From Gadus chalcogrammus (taxonomy: Eukaryota; Chordata; Actinopteri; Gadiformes; Gadidae), in assembly GCF_026213295.1 (NCBI RefSeq), contig NC_079422.1, positions 24,892,686 to 24,956,685 on the forward strand: a stretch of 64,000 nt of DNA. The letters run 5' to 3'. The notes under the pieces were generated by a model that was given only the letters and a program-made list of their open reading frames with translations, was not told the DNA's origin and did not search any database. This document shows positions 13,351-29,865 of the stretch, piece after piece (the first letter of the stretch is position 1; each line of letters starts with the position of its first letter). Position numbers and translations under genes: made by a program.

Positions 13351-15313
13351 AAACCCTGCTGAAGATGGAGGCAGACGTCATTATTCAGATACAAAGGTCT
13401 GATTGTATATAAAAGTGCTAATCAGTTGTTAATGAAGACTCATTACTATCCACTAACCAGCCTCCACCATGGCCTCACCTGGCTCCAGGGACCGGCCTCC
13501 AGCAAGGCCTTCCAGGACAGTGAGCGTTGGATCAGGTTCTCTGAAGTGGTCTGCTCCGTGGCCTCTCTCTCTCTTGGCCAGGCCTCTCTGAAGGCAGGGT
13601 CGACGTCTTGGCTCCCTGTACTGGCGCGCGCTCCGGCCCAGCGGTCCAACGGCAGGAAGCTCCACGCATCGGAGGCTAATGCTAATCAGGGTGGATGGAT
13701 GGACGCCCTGACCAACCCCCCCCCCCCCCCCCCCCCCCCCACGGACAGCTGGCTGTGCTTTAGGTCCTCCATCAGCTGTGCTGAACTAGGGCGTTGGGCG
13801 GAGGTGAGGCGTGAGAGAGAGCAGCTGGGACAGGAACGTCCGGGCGGTGTTTCTCATGTCAACGGGGAAACCACAGAGAGGGAGGAGGTTCATTTGCAAA
13901 CGCCGCCGCCGTGACGCCGACCATGAGTTATGAATTATCCACGTGAAGACGGCGCATGATGGATGTGCTATGATAATTCCTCAACTTTTCTTTTCGATGT
14001 ACTTCAATATTTAAACAAAGCGGAATACATTGGCGGTGGTTTAACACGAGGAGAGAGCTGTTAGCCAAAGGTGCTGAGCAGCGTTTAAATCAAGCCTCCA
14101 GCTGGCTCCACTTCCTGCTTCCTGTTTTCATTTGCATCCAAACGGATTACGAAGCGGGCGGAGACGCGGTGATGAATCGTCCTCACTCCATTTATCCTCA
14201 CCTAGATAACAATAAAGGGATCACTTTCTCTGGAAATGTGCTTCATGCGACTTCAGTCTGCTATTTAAATATGTATGTGCTTTCGTAAGTCTCCTTTAGT
14301 GTGCCAGGGGGGTGAGCAAATCCATTTTTTAGCAGCAGGGGTGTGCAATGCAAAACATAAAACAGCTCCATTACATGGAAAACCCTGCAGGAGGGGGCGG
14401 CGGTACAAAACTGAGCCGAGATAGGACTCGCTTTATGGATTGAAAATGAAAAAATTGAAAAATTAATGAAGGAGAACCGGTAATCCTGAACTCACTGATC
14501 TGTTAAATCACTCTAATAAAATCACCTTGGCTCTCACCTATTCATTTAGTCATCACCATATATCTATATTGTATATATATATCACCTATTATTTTAGTCA
14601 TCACCATATATTTATATTATATAGATATAGATATAGATATACTGTTGAAGCAAGCTGACCCAAATGATCACTTTTTCTGCATTAGGCTAGAATCACAGCT
14701 CTGATTGCAGTCTGGACGCCGGTTCCACATGAGACACATCATTACACCCGGTGCAGAACGCTCCCACCACTAAGCGTTCCTGATGCCCCCATTCCTTCTG
14801 AGTTCCATTGTGCTAACGTTTAGGATGCTCCGTGCAGCTGGAGCCAGAGATTAGCCAGGAATCAGGACCAGGCGTCGGCACTGAGGGCCGCGCCTAAACG
14901 GCCATGTTGCCAGGGTCCCGAGCGCACGTCGGCATGTGTGCACGTGAGAGTGTGCACGAGCATGACTCGACACGCAGGGGAGTCATGGCAGCGCCGGTTT
15001 CGGCTCTGTGCACAACAGGGTTAGTTTGATTTGTTTCTGGAATAACCAATCACTGACGTGTTTGATTGTAAAAGTGATGGATGGCGATGATAAAAAGGGT
15101 TCAGTTGGACGCCGCTACGGTGGCGAGGCGGGCTCTGACTGAACGAGGAGACACAGGAGAACAGCAGCCATGCTAATCCCCCCTGCCTGCTACACACATC
15201 CCCCCCGGACTGTCTCTCTGTCTGTCTGTCTTCAGTCTCCTAACTTTGAGATGACTGCAGTGTCATCGAGACATGCAGATGCAGATGGGATTCCCCTCAT
15301 CCCCCTGCCACAG
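13351..15313. other. Mostly unique sequence, no gene recognised
   Basis: Contains a run of 25 C (13716-13740) and an AT-rich duplication of TTTAGTCATCACCATATAT at 14545 and 14592. Frames at 13426-13914 cross the C-run and are not credible. The part 14040-14240 is unique and AT-rich. Confidence 0.45.
13716..13740. repeat. Homopolymer C25
   Basis: 25 consecutive C on the + strand. G-quadruplex or i-motif formation is likely, and the length may be an assembly estimate. Confidence 0.95.
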
Positions 15314-15317
15314 TTAA

Positions 15318-15540
15318 AGGGGACAAATTGTACCACCAGGTGTGAGCGTGATTAGCCATTACAAGCCGTTTCGAAAATCTGCGTAGGTAGGCGTGTCCTG
15401 TCCACCTAGATGTGTGCTGGATGGATCAGTCTACCAGCCTACCCATTGGACTGAAGCAAACATACCTCATCTCTCCAGCACAAATGTAGTTGGACACGCC
15501 CACTAGGGATGTCAGAAGACGATTTTCAAAACGGCTTTAA
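15318..15540. mobile_element. T2/Kolobok-like MITE (copy 2), 3'-eroded
   Basis: Left TTAA at 15314-15317, then AGGGGACAAATTGTACCACC. Internal GTCCACCTAGAT and the inverse TGTAGTTGGACACGCCCAC are as in copy 1. The expected right TIR is missing after ACGGCTTTAAG. Confidence 0.75.
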
Positions 15541-16126
15541 GAAATATTGTAACATTTGATCATGTGGAAGTGGGTAGAGCTGAAAAAGCTGAACAAAGTA
15601 TTTCATCCAGCTTGTTTTCAATGAAATTGTACGGTTGGATTGTATTAAGGACGTGGTGAGAACACGTGTGACCTCTCCAGAGTTCAGGTGCCGAACATTA
15701 TTGGCTAACCGGCTCTAACGGCGCATTGTTCCGCTGTCTTAGGCACTGCTGAGCTTTAACGCGTTCGGTGTTGGATTGGAACAGAACCTGTGTGGGCTCC
15801 TTTCATGTCTATGATCAGGTTAGGAGGTGAGCAGGAGGCATTAGGGATAGAGAGACAGAGCTAGCCACTTGCATGTGCTTCAGAGCAAAGAACGATACCT
15901 CTCATTGATTCATTAATTTAAATTTGTTACGTAACAATGAATCGTTTGGGAATAATTGTTTGTATATTTAACTATGATTTTGTGTTTAATACTCCCAATA
16001 ATCAGTCTGAAGGCATTAGCATCTGTGTGTACATTTGCATGTGTCTTTATGTGTGTTAACGTTCGTGTATCAACATGTGTATATGTGTATGTGTGTATCA
16101 ATGTGTTCACATAGAAATAGACTTAG
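15541..16126. other. Unique AT-rich sequence
   Basis: TGTG-rich but non-tandem sequence near 16020-16120. No gene recognised. Confidence 0.4.
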
Positions 16127-16356
16127 AGCTCAGGAGGTAGAGCAGTTGTCATGCAACCGTAAGGTTGCTAGTTTGATCCCCAGCTCCTCCTAGCTCAGTG
16201 TTGATGTGTCCCTGAGCAAGACACTTAACCCTAACTGCTCCTGACGAGCTGGCTGTCGCCTTGCATGGTTGACCCTGCCGTCGGTGTGTCAATGTGTGTA
16301 TTAACCGATGTATGTTGCTTTGGATAAAAGCGTCTGCTAAATGCCCTAATTGTAAT
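16127..16356 (+). mobile_element. tRNA-derived SINE, near full length
   Basis: The head GAGCTCAGGAGGTAGAGCAG resembles a tRNA A-box region; GGTTGCTAGTTTGATCCCC is the B-box. Body and tail (TTGGATAAAAGCGTCTGCT) match the copies at 4270 (opposite strand) and 11340. Confidence 0.88.
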
Positions 16357-17213
16357 GTGTCAGTGTGTTCATGGGCGTGTGTCTATGTGTCTACGTGTGT
16401 GCCAGTGTGTTCACGTGTGTGTCTACGTGCACACACTAAAGGACCCAGGGGGCACAGCCAGAGGGTATAAATAGGGGTGGGGCAGTAATGGAAGTCCTTT
16501 GTTTTATTTCCTCCTCCAATGAAGAGCTTAGGGTGGTGGCTCACAGACAACAGTGTGTGCCTGCCTGCCAGCCAGCATGTGTGTGCGCGTGTGTGGAACG
16601 AGGAAACTGACCTTCAACTAATCCTCAGGAAACCATGCCTTGATTGTGATTATGAGTTAAATTACCATTTGTGACTACAAACACTTTCAATGTTTTTCTT
16701 TCAGGGAAACAACCCAGCCACACAGGACTATAGAGGTATGCTTATGGCTGTCGTTGGCACTGTTCAGCATGACTCTACTCTTCCATGATGATTCAATATT
16801 GCGATGCAATCATTAACGCTAACGACTTGTCAGCTGCTTCTCGTTCAGATTTCACAAGCTGCTGTTCTTGTCTGCCATCGTTTTCCCCTCATTTAAAGTA
16901 ATGTTTGGTTTTCATGCTTGCATTGACTTAACAGGCTTTTTATATATATTATTTTTATTATATTTTTTACCCTGACCTCGTATTCCTGATGCTCCCAAAT
17001 GTATTTCCTTGAGTTCTGTGTTTACATTTATATCAGTGCGTATTATCTTCAGGGTGTCGTGATTCATCTCAAAGCCATGTGTGTTTTCTTGAAGGATACT
17101 GGGTGGGTGAGTTATATGCTATTTTCTGCGTTCAGTTGAAGCCGTGCAGTGGCTGGCTTAGTTAGTTAGTTACATCTACCGGCAATCTACTGTTGAGTAG
17201 CCATTAAAGGGCC
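16357..17213. other. Unique AT-rich sequence
   Basis: GTGT-rich degenerate repeat to about 16440, and a TGCCTGCCTGCCAGCC patch near 16560. No gene recognised. Confidence 0.4.
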
Positions 17214-17217
17214 CCTC

Positions 17218-17467
17218 TTTCACCATGGTGCGAGTGACCACAAGCTGTTTTAAGAATCCACCCTGTGACTTGCCACATCCCAAGTAGGCGCGTGAGCCTG
17301 GGTGACCTCTGGCTCAATCGGTCCCGGTGGACTGAGGCCACTGCAAGGCTCACCTCTCCATCATACATTTAGGTGGACACACCCATGGACGGCAAGCCAC
17401 AGGGCACATTTTGAGACTGATAGTACTGGCTTAGAAGACTCACACCTGATGGTAAAACAGGGAACAT
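17218..17467. mobile_element. T2/Kolobok-like MITE (copy 3), diverged
   Basis: TTAA at 17214-17217 and 17468-17471. The ends AGGGCCCCTCTTTCACCATGG and ATGTTCCCTGTTTTACCATC (inverse of the right end) pair imperfectly. It keeps the TTTAGGTGGACACACCCA core of copies 1 and 2. Confidence 0.7.
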
Positions 17468-17471
17468 TTAA

Positions 17472-20449
17472 ACTGTAGTCACATGGCACGCTACACAAGA
17501 TTGTGTTTAAAGTGCTCCTAAACCCAAATCTTTAATTGCAAAATGTATTGTATACAGGCCTGTATTTTATTTAAGTGTTCTCTTTTATGATCTTAAACAA
17601 AGTAATGTATAATATTCAGTCCAAACGGGTGCAACATCCTGCGTTTTGGCCAGTCTAGGCGGGCACATTACGGTATGTTGACACCCCTGGGTGTGGAGGC
17701 GTGGAGCTCCATCTGCCTACCTAAAGCCAGCACCGTCACACACATTAGGATGCAGTGATAACCAGGCACCCTCAATGTCTTGCAGATGTTGATGATGAAA
17801 GTTAAACGGGTTCAGATACTGACGAGCAGAAGTCAAAATAGGAAGATGTTTGAGGAAGTGAACCCACTGCCTGCTAGATAAAATTTCAGTTGCTGTTTAG
17901 GTGTAGTGGGGAGTCAAAGCGGTCAGAATGCGTACCACTCCCAGACCATCTGTTGCTGTGGTTTAACAGACCGTATCTCAAATGCCTTTTTAGCGATCAG
18001 ATTCATATCAGCTGGCCCACATCGCATGGTATAAAGGGGGTACTGAAGTGAAATGTCACGGTGCGTGGCACATTTCCTGCACAGCTTCGCACATGTTACA
18101 CTGTTATTCAACAATGTATACCCACTCAAAATAGCAGAATTGACGTGGGCGGGAACCATGGGCTTAATGCCACAACCCCCATCCCCCTCCTACCTAGAAC
18201 TCTTTGCCCAAAACGATCTTTAAAATGCTGCTGAAACTAGGTTCACCTACCCCTCAACTAGATCATTACATTGGACGCACCTGTGGGTACGGCCAAAGTA
18301 TTTTAAAGAACTAACCAGACTGTGTCCACACCAGTGTGCAACGGCGAACCCACACCCATGTCATAAATCCTTCTGTAAAGTCATTGATTTAATCTATTTG
18401 GGTCACAGAGGAGCAAGACTTTCCGAGGCTCAGCCAGCGATGTCAACTCAGACTTCCTCGTGCGAGCCCCTGACCCAGTGCCTGGGCGCTCCCTCGTGCT
18501 ACACCAGTGGCAGGTAGAGTGACATGAAGGGGGAATATATCCACAAAAAAATAGAGGAAAAGCCTCTGGAGAACCGGTTCCTAAATCTCATTCGCCCTGA
18601 GGTCTCAGCCCCTGTGGAGTACTTGTTTTGAAGCGAGCTGTCAATCACGCAGGCTGGCGCTGTTCCAGGTGTATCGGTCAACCCCCCCCATCCAGAGGGG
18701 GGCACCTCCCCGGACACAGGAACCCCCACGCCTGGTTCATCCAACCCTGACCCTGGCGTTAATCAAACGCTGTTGCTCAGCGCGTCCTTCAATGTATCCC
18801 AGCCGAATATATGTCGGTCATTATTCGCACTGGACCTCTTATATCCCTTTACACAGAGATGCGTCGTTTTTGAAGCGAGGGAGTGATGTGTGTGTGTTTG
18901 TGTATACACATGACCTGCATTCCAAGCGTGTATGTGCACTCGGCCACAGCCCAAACGTGTATGTGCACTCGGCCACAGCCCAAACGTAAGGCAGTTAGTA
19001 GACGGAGTGCTTCACATGATTGTTTCATAAAGCTATACCTCCACCCGGTTGCATTCGGCCACAGACGTGCTCTATATAAAGCCATGACATAAGATTTCCC
19101 AGCAGTGTGTGTGGGTGAGGAAGCATCCCTTTTAAAAGGCGTACGCACGGCGGTGAGCTGTCAGGCCGGCGGGCTGAGCACCAGTGGACCCGAAGGGTGG
19201 CGGAGGCAGATTGCCGCAGTGTTCTCATCATGCTGCAGCTGCTGGCTCATGCTTTAAACACTAATCCTATAGGATGAGCGTGCGGAGAAACATCCTGCTC
19301 CCTGTGCTCCGGAGATTGGAAAGTCTTTTTCTTTCTGACCGATCGCGTTGCCCCTCGAAACAAACAAGTGCTCTGGACCGGGAAAGGGACCGCTCACTTC
19401 CGATTCCTATACCCTGCTTCGCCTCTTCACCATGACGCCCGCCAAAAAACAAGAGGCTGCAACGCGGCGTTACACGGCCGGGTAAATGAAATGGTCGAGG
19501 AGACAGGGCTAAGCGGAGGGACGCCGTCTGTCTCCAGGCTGGGGTAAAGGAGCTGCTGTCTCAGCTAACACCGCTGCAGGTGTTAAGGCCACAACTCTTG
19601 TCCGTCCACAAGGTTTCAATCATGGCGATCAATCCCGGCGCTGGGGTCTGCCCGTTCGTTAGATTCTACACACAGAGTGTGGAAACTGATGGGACCAAAC
19701 GGTTGTCTGCGCCTGCACGGGTTGTCCTCGGACATCGTTGAACTTCTGATTATTGTTGTGATGGTGCAGAGGTATATAATTGTGTTGAGATTACAATGCC
19801 GATTTCAACCACGCATTCGTGCAAATCCTTCAACACAAACAGATGCATGGCCTTGTTTCCGTCCTTCGATACAAAGTACTGTTGTTGACCCAACTCTTTT
19901 TTAAAGCTGTCCTTTCTTTCCCTGAGAGTGGTAATTAATGGTTCAATTACCAAGGACCACATTCCTCATGTTTAATTGCCTGCGAATCAATTGGCCTCTT
20001 TTCTGCGCCTCCAGCTCAAAGAAAGAGGTACCTTATAAAATGTGGCCAATTTGGTATACAGTGGCTGAGCTATTGAACAAACACTTTCTATTAAACTCCG
20101 GGCATGGCTGCACCCTCAAAGACTTTTCGACCAAGTTTAAAAACCCTAGCAAGGCAATTATGGAGGCAAACCAGAGGGTGAAAAACACGCTCAATATTTG
20201 ATTGTTAAAGTTATTAGACATCAGAAAATGCCGACGGCATTCGGGGGATTGGAGACCGTTGCATTTTAGTCTAAGATAAACGAGTCAGGACTCCTTTGCG
20301 ATTCACTCTATCATTGGATTTATAATTGAATACAAAGATACTAATACTCTTCTTTCTAGTTTGCATACTTATTTCTGAAGAGCCACCCTGAAAAGGAATT
20401 GCATAGATATCCAAAAGAGTTATTTTCTCGGTTTGTGTGTGCATGTGCA
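17472..20449. other. Unique sequence, no gene recognised
   Basis: Contains a perfect 29-bp tandem duplication (18927-18955, 18956-18984). A TATATAAA at 19073-19080 has no supporting transcript features. The part 19900-20220 is unique, AT-rich and could be conserved non-coding DNA. Confidence 0.4.
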
Positions 20450-20944
20450 ACCCGGTATCACGCGATTTCATGCTCATGCACACAAACGTTATTAATCTAT
20501 TGAATCGTGTACCAGATTACGATTGTCCGAGTTTTTTAGTGCTACACAGAACGAACAGTAAACCAATGCATTCTGAATGGGAGCGTTCTCCGACAATTGA
20601 CGTGCTCCACAAAACGAAACGAGTGAGAAAGAGAGAAAGGGAGGGACAGAGAGAGAGAGCGAGAGAGAGAGAAGCTTCAGAAGGGGTGAGCGCAGATAGT
20701 ACAGTGCACCCTCTAGTTATATATCTGTATATATTATTATCTAGTTATATATATAAACATTTCTGATTTGTAAGCAGACCTCTTCAAAAACGACGTTAAT
20801 TGTCGGAGAACGCTCCCATTCAGAATGCATTGGTTTACATTTCGTTCTGTGCAGCACTAAAAAAGTCGGACAATCGTGATCTGGGACATGATCCGCACAG
20901 ATTAACGCTAGTGCGCATGAGCACGAAATCGCGTGCTACCGGGT
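20450..20944. mobile_element. 495-bp DNA element with ~150-bp inverted arms
   Basis: Arms 20450-20603 and 20794-20944 are inverse copies at high identity, for example CCAATGCATTCTGAATGGGA in both. The terminal sequence is ACCCGGTA. GCATGTG occurs on both flanks but not at equal spacing, so the target duplication is unresolved. The ~190-bp centre is a (GA)-rich patch followed by TATA repeats. No coding capacity. Confidence 0.85.
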
Positions 20945-21214
20945 AGGCATGTGTGTGTCTGCATGTGTCTTGTGTCGTTTGCGTCATGCAGTCACAGAGA
21001 TGTTTCAACACCGACTAAAGAAAGTAGTTTGGACAGAAATTTTTCCATTCGCTTCGTCTGACTCCCTCTCTCCTGCTTCGCACGCACCACAGATACCTTA
21101 TGATGTACTCGAAGAAGACAAAAGGTCAGCTTCATCACACCGCGACGAGAGCTAAATCACTGATGCTTTCTGGGAAATGTCAGCAGCCCTGTAGCTCACT
21201 TGGAGACCAGAAGA

Positions 21215-21637
21215 AGAGCACATATCTCTTCTCTCCTAAAGTCTCTTCATTGGTTGCTTCAAGAAGATAATTTAAAATCCTCTTATTGGTTTTCAAAACA
21301 ATCAATGGATTTGTGTCGGAATACTTCTGATGTATACTCCCCCTCTGGATCACTCATGTCCTCTGGCCTTTTAGTGGTTCCCCGTGTAAGGACAGAAACC
21401 TATGGGGAGGCGGCCATTAGTGTCTATGGTCCGCGCCTCTGGAATAGCCTGCTGGAGGAGCTGAGGACATCACAATATGTGAACACCTTTAAAAGAAACC
21501 TTAAAACATCCCTATTTAGCTCAGCATTCTATTAAGCCATTTGATTTATTTGTCTTTGTTTTCATTATTTTACTAACCACCTTGTTTTGCAATTTTGCAT
21601 GATTGGTGCTCTATAAATAAAGTTTGATTTGATTTGG
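21215..21637 (+). pseudogene. L2/Maui-like LINE, 3' end of reverse-transcriptase ORF
   Basis: The frame contains LLVVPRVRTETYGEAAISVY, GPRLWNSLLEELR and FKRNLKTSLFS, the signature C-terminus of teleost L2/CR1-group LINEs. Upstream, SLHWLL and, in another frame, FKILLLVFKTINGF show a frameshift near 21265-21290. A stop at 21533-21535 is followed by a short 3' UTR and a TTTGA-type tail (21622-21637). The copy is 5'-truncated. Confidence 0.85.
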
Positions 21638-21853
21638 AATACCTGGAGAAGCTCCTGTCAGCGAGCGAGCAGGCGTCCTGGTGGCCGTCCCTGGGGGTCC
21701 ACTTACTGTGCGTTTCCCCGGCGATGACCAACACACAGGTGTGTGTGAGTAAAGTAGCGGGTGATCCCGGATAGTGTGACACTGTTTACGCCATCCCAGG
21801 GAGACGCATCGGCGCTGTGCTCTTAGCCGATGCGAAGATACTTGTACTAATAC
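21638..21853 (+). other. Segment with an 89-bp unit of coding-like divergence (copy A)
   Basis: 21745-21833 aligns without gaps to 22563-22651 (about 78 percent). Copy A has an in-frame TAG. Both frames end GAVLLADA. I do not recognise the protein. Confidence 0.35.
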
Positions 21854-22184
21854 GATTTTGAAGCAAAGTCTTTAAATCTGAAGTGATGAATCGTGTCTCC
21901 AGTAAGTCCCGGCTCTACAGATGTAGTGTAATCCCGTTTCCCATGGGGCCCAACCATCATTAAAAGTTACGATCATTGGGGGTCGATAACGCATTGTAAA
22001 CCATGGGATTCATGTGGGCCGCTTTCTGACTATGATTGACTATCGATGCTTTGAATCACATTAACCTATGATTGCTCCACCGATTGGTACATAAATCGAT
22101 GTGACCTTTGGTATGATTTCAGAAAGCTAATATGTAACAACTCACACGCCTGCTTGACCCGATTCCTGGTTGAATGTGTGAATA
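21854..22184. repeat. Diverged direct duplication, copy 1
   Basis: Matches 24152-24472: GAAGCAAAG, GTCCAGTAAGTCCCGG, GGGGGTCGATAACGCATTG, and TTGAATGTGTGAATA at the end. A further match continues at 22455-22535 versus 24553-24640 (CGAGGCTTGC). The intervening 22185-22454 is present only here. Confidence 0.85.
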
Positions 22185-22454
22185 CTAGGGTAGCCTGGAA
22201 ATCCAGTCCCACATCTAGAAAGCTGTAGGGTCTGGCAACGAGAAATTAAAATGGCCCCACTCGAGGAGCGGCACAGAGGATGCATTTGAAAATATCACTG
22301 CACGCAATTGGATAACACTACGACCAATCATAACAATACAAGGGGGGTGACGTATCCAGAGCCCAATACGCTAAGCTACCAGCGGAGCTAACCGATAGAT
22401 TAGACTCGAGTCTTGCCGTGTCCGGTCGGTAAAACAGCCAAAAACGTCCTTCTT
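22185..22454. mobile_element. Probable insertion splitting duplication copy 1
   Basis: Absent from the paralogous locus at 24473-24552, which has different sequence. It begins near TAGCCTGGAAATCCAG. I see no clear TIR, so the class is unknown. Confidence 0.4.
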
Positions 22455-22562
22455 GCAAAGGGTTAGTGCAATTGCATACAGTTAGCATCACGAGGCTTGC
22501 TTGAAATAGAATGCAATAAAAACACAACAGCATCCATGCGTCGACCTCCACCACTGGTACGT

Positions 22563-22651
22563 GTCATTAAAGCAGCAGGTGAGCCAGGGCAGTGTGGCAC
22601 TGTGTACACGATCACAGGGCGATGTGTCGGCGCTGTGCTGTTGGCCGACGC
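22563..22651 (+). other. 89-bp unit of coding-like divergence (copy B)
   Basis: Open in a 62-codon frame (22497-22685) that starts at an ATG and ends TAA. Counterpart of 21745-21833. No family is assigned. Confidence 0.3.
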
Positions 22652-22947
22652 TGTCTCTGGGTTCGTTCTCAGCGATGACGGTTAATTAGAACTCGGTCCT
22701 CCGAGTATATCCTGACAAATTGAACACTGTCAATTTAATTTGTTCAATTAACAATGTTTATTAGGCCATTTAACAATCGCAAATAGGGACTCTGCTGGAG
22801 CAAAACCGCACGCAAATTGCACTGGTAGCATATAATTAAAACGTGACTTTTCGGGTGGTCTGCGCGGGAGGGGATCGACGGTGACTCTTATTCAACACCA
22901 TGTATTTTTAATTTTTTTGTTTGGCACAGATGTGATGTGCAAACTGA

Positions 22948-23003
22948 AATGTCTCTGGGTAAAGGGGTCGGTGTGTGTGGGTGTGAATGACTGTATCTAG
23001 GGT

Positions 23004-23081
<78 letters not shown>

Positions 23082-23281
23082 AATGTCTCTGGATGAATGT
23101 CACTGGGGTAATGGGTGCAGGTGTGTGTGTGTGTGTGTGTGGGTGAGTATGAATGTCTCTAGGGTAAAAAGGTCAGCTGTATGAGTATCTGTGTGTGTGA
23201 ATGTCTTTGGGGTAATGGGTACAGGTGTGTGTGTGCGGGTGTGTGGGTTTGCGTGTGAATGTCTCTGGGGTAAAGGATTGG

Positions 23282-23329
<48 letters not shown>

Positions 23330-23345
23330 TGTGCCTCCGGGGTAC
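22948..23345. repeat. GT-rich minisatellite with (GT)n and (GTGC)n cores
   Basis: The motif GAATGTCTCTGGGGTAA recurs about every 60 bp, separated by (GT)n (23008-23078, 23120-23140) and a pure (GTGC)12-like tract at 23281-23331. Alternating purine-pyrimidine sequence suits Z-DNA. Confidence 0.92.
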
Positions 23346-24151
23346 AGCGGACCGGTGTGTACATCTACTAGGGCTTAAGGATGCTACGGCGTTCCTCCAG
23401 AAGGCAACGCTGTCCAGCCCGGGGCGGCCCCTCCGCCCTAAAGGTCGCCGCCTCACCGCCTCGACGCCGCCGATACCCCTGACTCCAGCGCTATTTCTCA
23501 TCATCCATTTTGGCAAATGGCAGAACGGATCAATCAAGGGCCGAGCAGCAGCCCTGATCCCCGTATCGACTGCCTGGATTAGAGGGGATCTCTCTGTTGG
23601 CTCTCTACGTGATTTGGCCATAACTCTGATGCTATCTTGTGATCATAGTCGCTAAGTTTGAGAATCGGATCGCAGCTCGGTTCGCATGCGTGTCTCTCTG
23701 CCCCGGGGTGCCGCAGAGGTTTAACAACGGGGCCAATTTGGTTTACTGTTTGATAATCGTTACGGCGGCTTGTGTCGTGTTCCGGTATAATGTACATTCA
23801 ACTTTATTAATATCCTTTTACAAACAAGGCAAACCACTTCAATCAGTGACCAGAGCATATTCCTTGTATTCCCTAGGGTGAGTATTTCTCCAGGAGATGG
23901 ACTTAATTGGAGCAGTATTGTATGGTTCATGCTATATAGAGCAGAACTTCTGTGTCAGGGGGGGGAGGAACTAAAGCTGATGTCCTCGTGCTCTCTACCT
24001 CCCTCTCTGCATCACTTTAGTTCCAATATGTATTTTGTGCTGAAGGATTGCTAACTTAATTGGAGAGCCGTCCCTAGCTAGACACCTGCTTAACAGGCCT
24101 GTGATGTATTCTCTTTTCTTTCCTAAAGGGAAATACAAAATGAAAGTTGTG
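23346..24151. other. Unique sequence, no gene recognised
   Basis: GC-rich at 23400-23480, then AT-rich. No domain in any frame. Confidence 0.4.
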
Positions 24152-24640
24152 GATTTTGAAGCAAAGCCTTTAAATCTCAAGTGATGAATCGTGTGTCCAG
24201 TAAGTCCCGGTTCTACAGATGTAGTGTAATCACGTTCCCCGACCGTCATTAAAAGTTCCGTTCATTGGGGGTCGATAACGCATTGTAAACCATGGGATTC
24301 ATGAGTGCCGGTTTCTGACTATGATTGACTATTGATCCTTTGAATCACATTAACTTATGATTGCTCTACCGATTGTTCAATGAATCGATTGGTACATGAG
24401 ACCTTTGGTATGATTTCAGAAAGCTATTTTGTGACAATGCATGACCCAATTCCTTGGTTGAATGTGTGAATAACAAAAATTATGGCATTAATTCCATTTG
24501 ATACTGTTTGGTTTCCCCAAATGCTTATTGTAGCTACATGGCAACATAGATCATTGCAAGGACTGCAACTGCAGACATGCATTTTAACAATACGAGGCTT
24601 GCATGAAATATATAGCAGTAACGGAAACATAACAGCATTT
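24152..24640. repeat. Diverged direct duplication, copy 2
   Basis: Counterpart of 21854-22184 plus 22455-22535, about 2.3 kb away in the same orientation. It has an extra ATTGTTCAATGAATCG at about 24373 that copy 1 lacks. Confidence 0.85.
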
Positions 24641-27503
<2,863 letters not shown>

Positions 27504-27653
27504 TTTTAACAAAACAAAGTTTTACATGACACAAAAACAAAATTGTCTACAGATTCTATGGACATCTTAGCCAGAGGTGGTTGAAGCTCTGGGAATACAA
27601 GATGGTGGGACAAGGTTGCCAGGCTGGGTCTTCAATGAGCTTATGGGGGAGAT

Positions 27654-29279
<1,626 letters not shown>

Positions 29280-29659
29280 TCCTTGATTTTTGTCAGTGAC
29301 CTTACCATGAAGCATCCAACTATAATGGTAGGAGTCTCTGAACATTTGTCTGTCCTTCTAGTTTCTCTACAACCCACAATCCCATCAACCTCGAACACTA
29401 AGGACCAAGGAACCCACCAATGCCGAGCGCCAGATCATGAGATCTACGGGAAATATTTATTAGTAGTGTGTTACTGCCAATAAGTCCACACTGTGTACTT
29501 TAATGAGAGGGGACCCATATCAACTGGTACCGCCGAAGGTTATGCTCGGTAAAGCTCGGTACAAAACATTCAAGAACCGATGAAGAAAGAGAGACCAGTG
29601 ATGTTACATTGTAGAAAAGTCTTATAAGTTAGTCATTTTGTCTTCGCTTTTGTTCTTGG
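29280..29659. other. Unique sequence
   Basis: No repeat or gene recognised. Confidence 0.35.
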
Positions 29660-29865
29660 AAATAGCCTGTTCCCAAATAGCGAAATAGCCTGGTCCCAAA
29701 TGCTAAATAGACTGGTCCCAAATGCTTAATAGCCTGCTCCCAAAAATCTAAATAGCCTGCTCCCAAAAATCTAAATAACTTGCTACCATATCGCCAAATA
29801 GCTAAATAGCCTGCTCCTAAATGCTAAATAGCTAAATAGCCTTCTCCCAAACATCTAGCCATTAG
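29660..29865. repeat. Imperfect ~27-bp tandem repeat (AAATAGCCTGCTCCCAAA)
   Basis: Seven or eight irregular copies with GCTAAATAG extensions. Confidence 0.85.

Noticed and set aside
16127..16200. tRNA gene
   Set aside because: The A- and B-box-like sequences belong to a SINE head; no cloverleaf closes and the family is dispersed.
19073..19080. TATATAAA as a promoter TATA box
   Set aside because: No downstream open frame or other promoter element; expected by chance in AT-rich DNA.
21638..21853. P-type ATPase exon (from the GAVLLADA-like motif)
   Set aside because: The similarity is a handful of residues; no phosphorylation or hinge motif nearby. Kept only as an unassigned coding-like segment.
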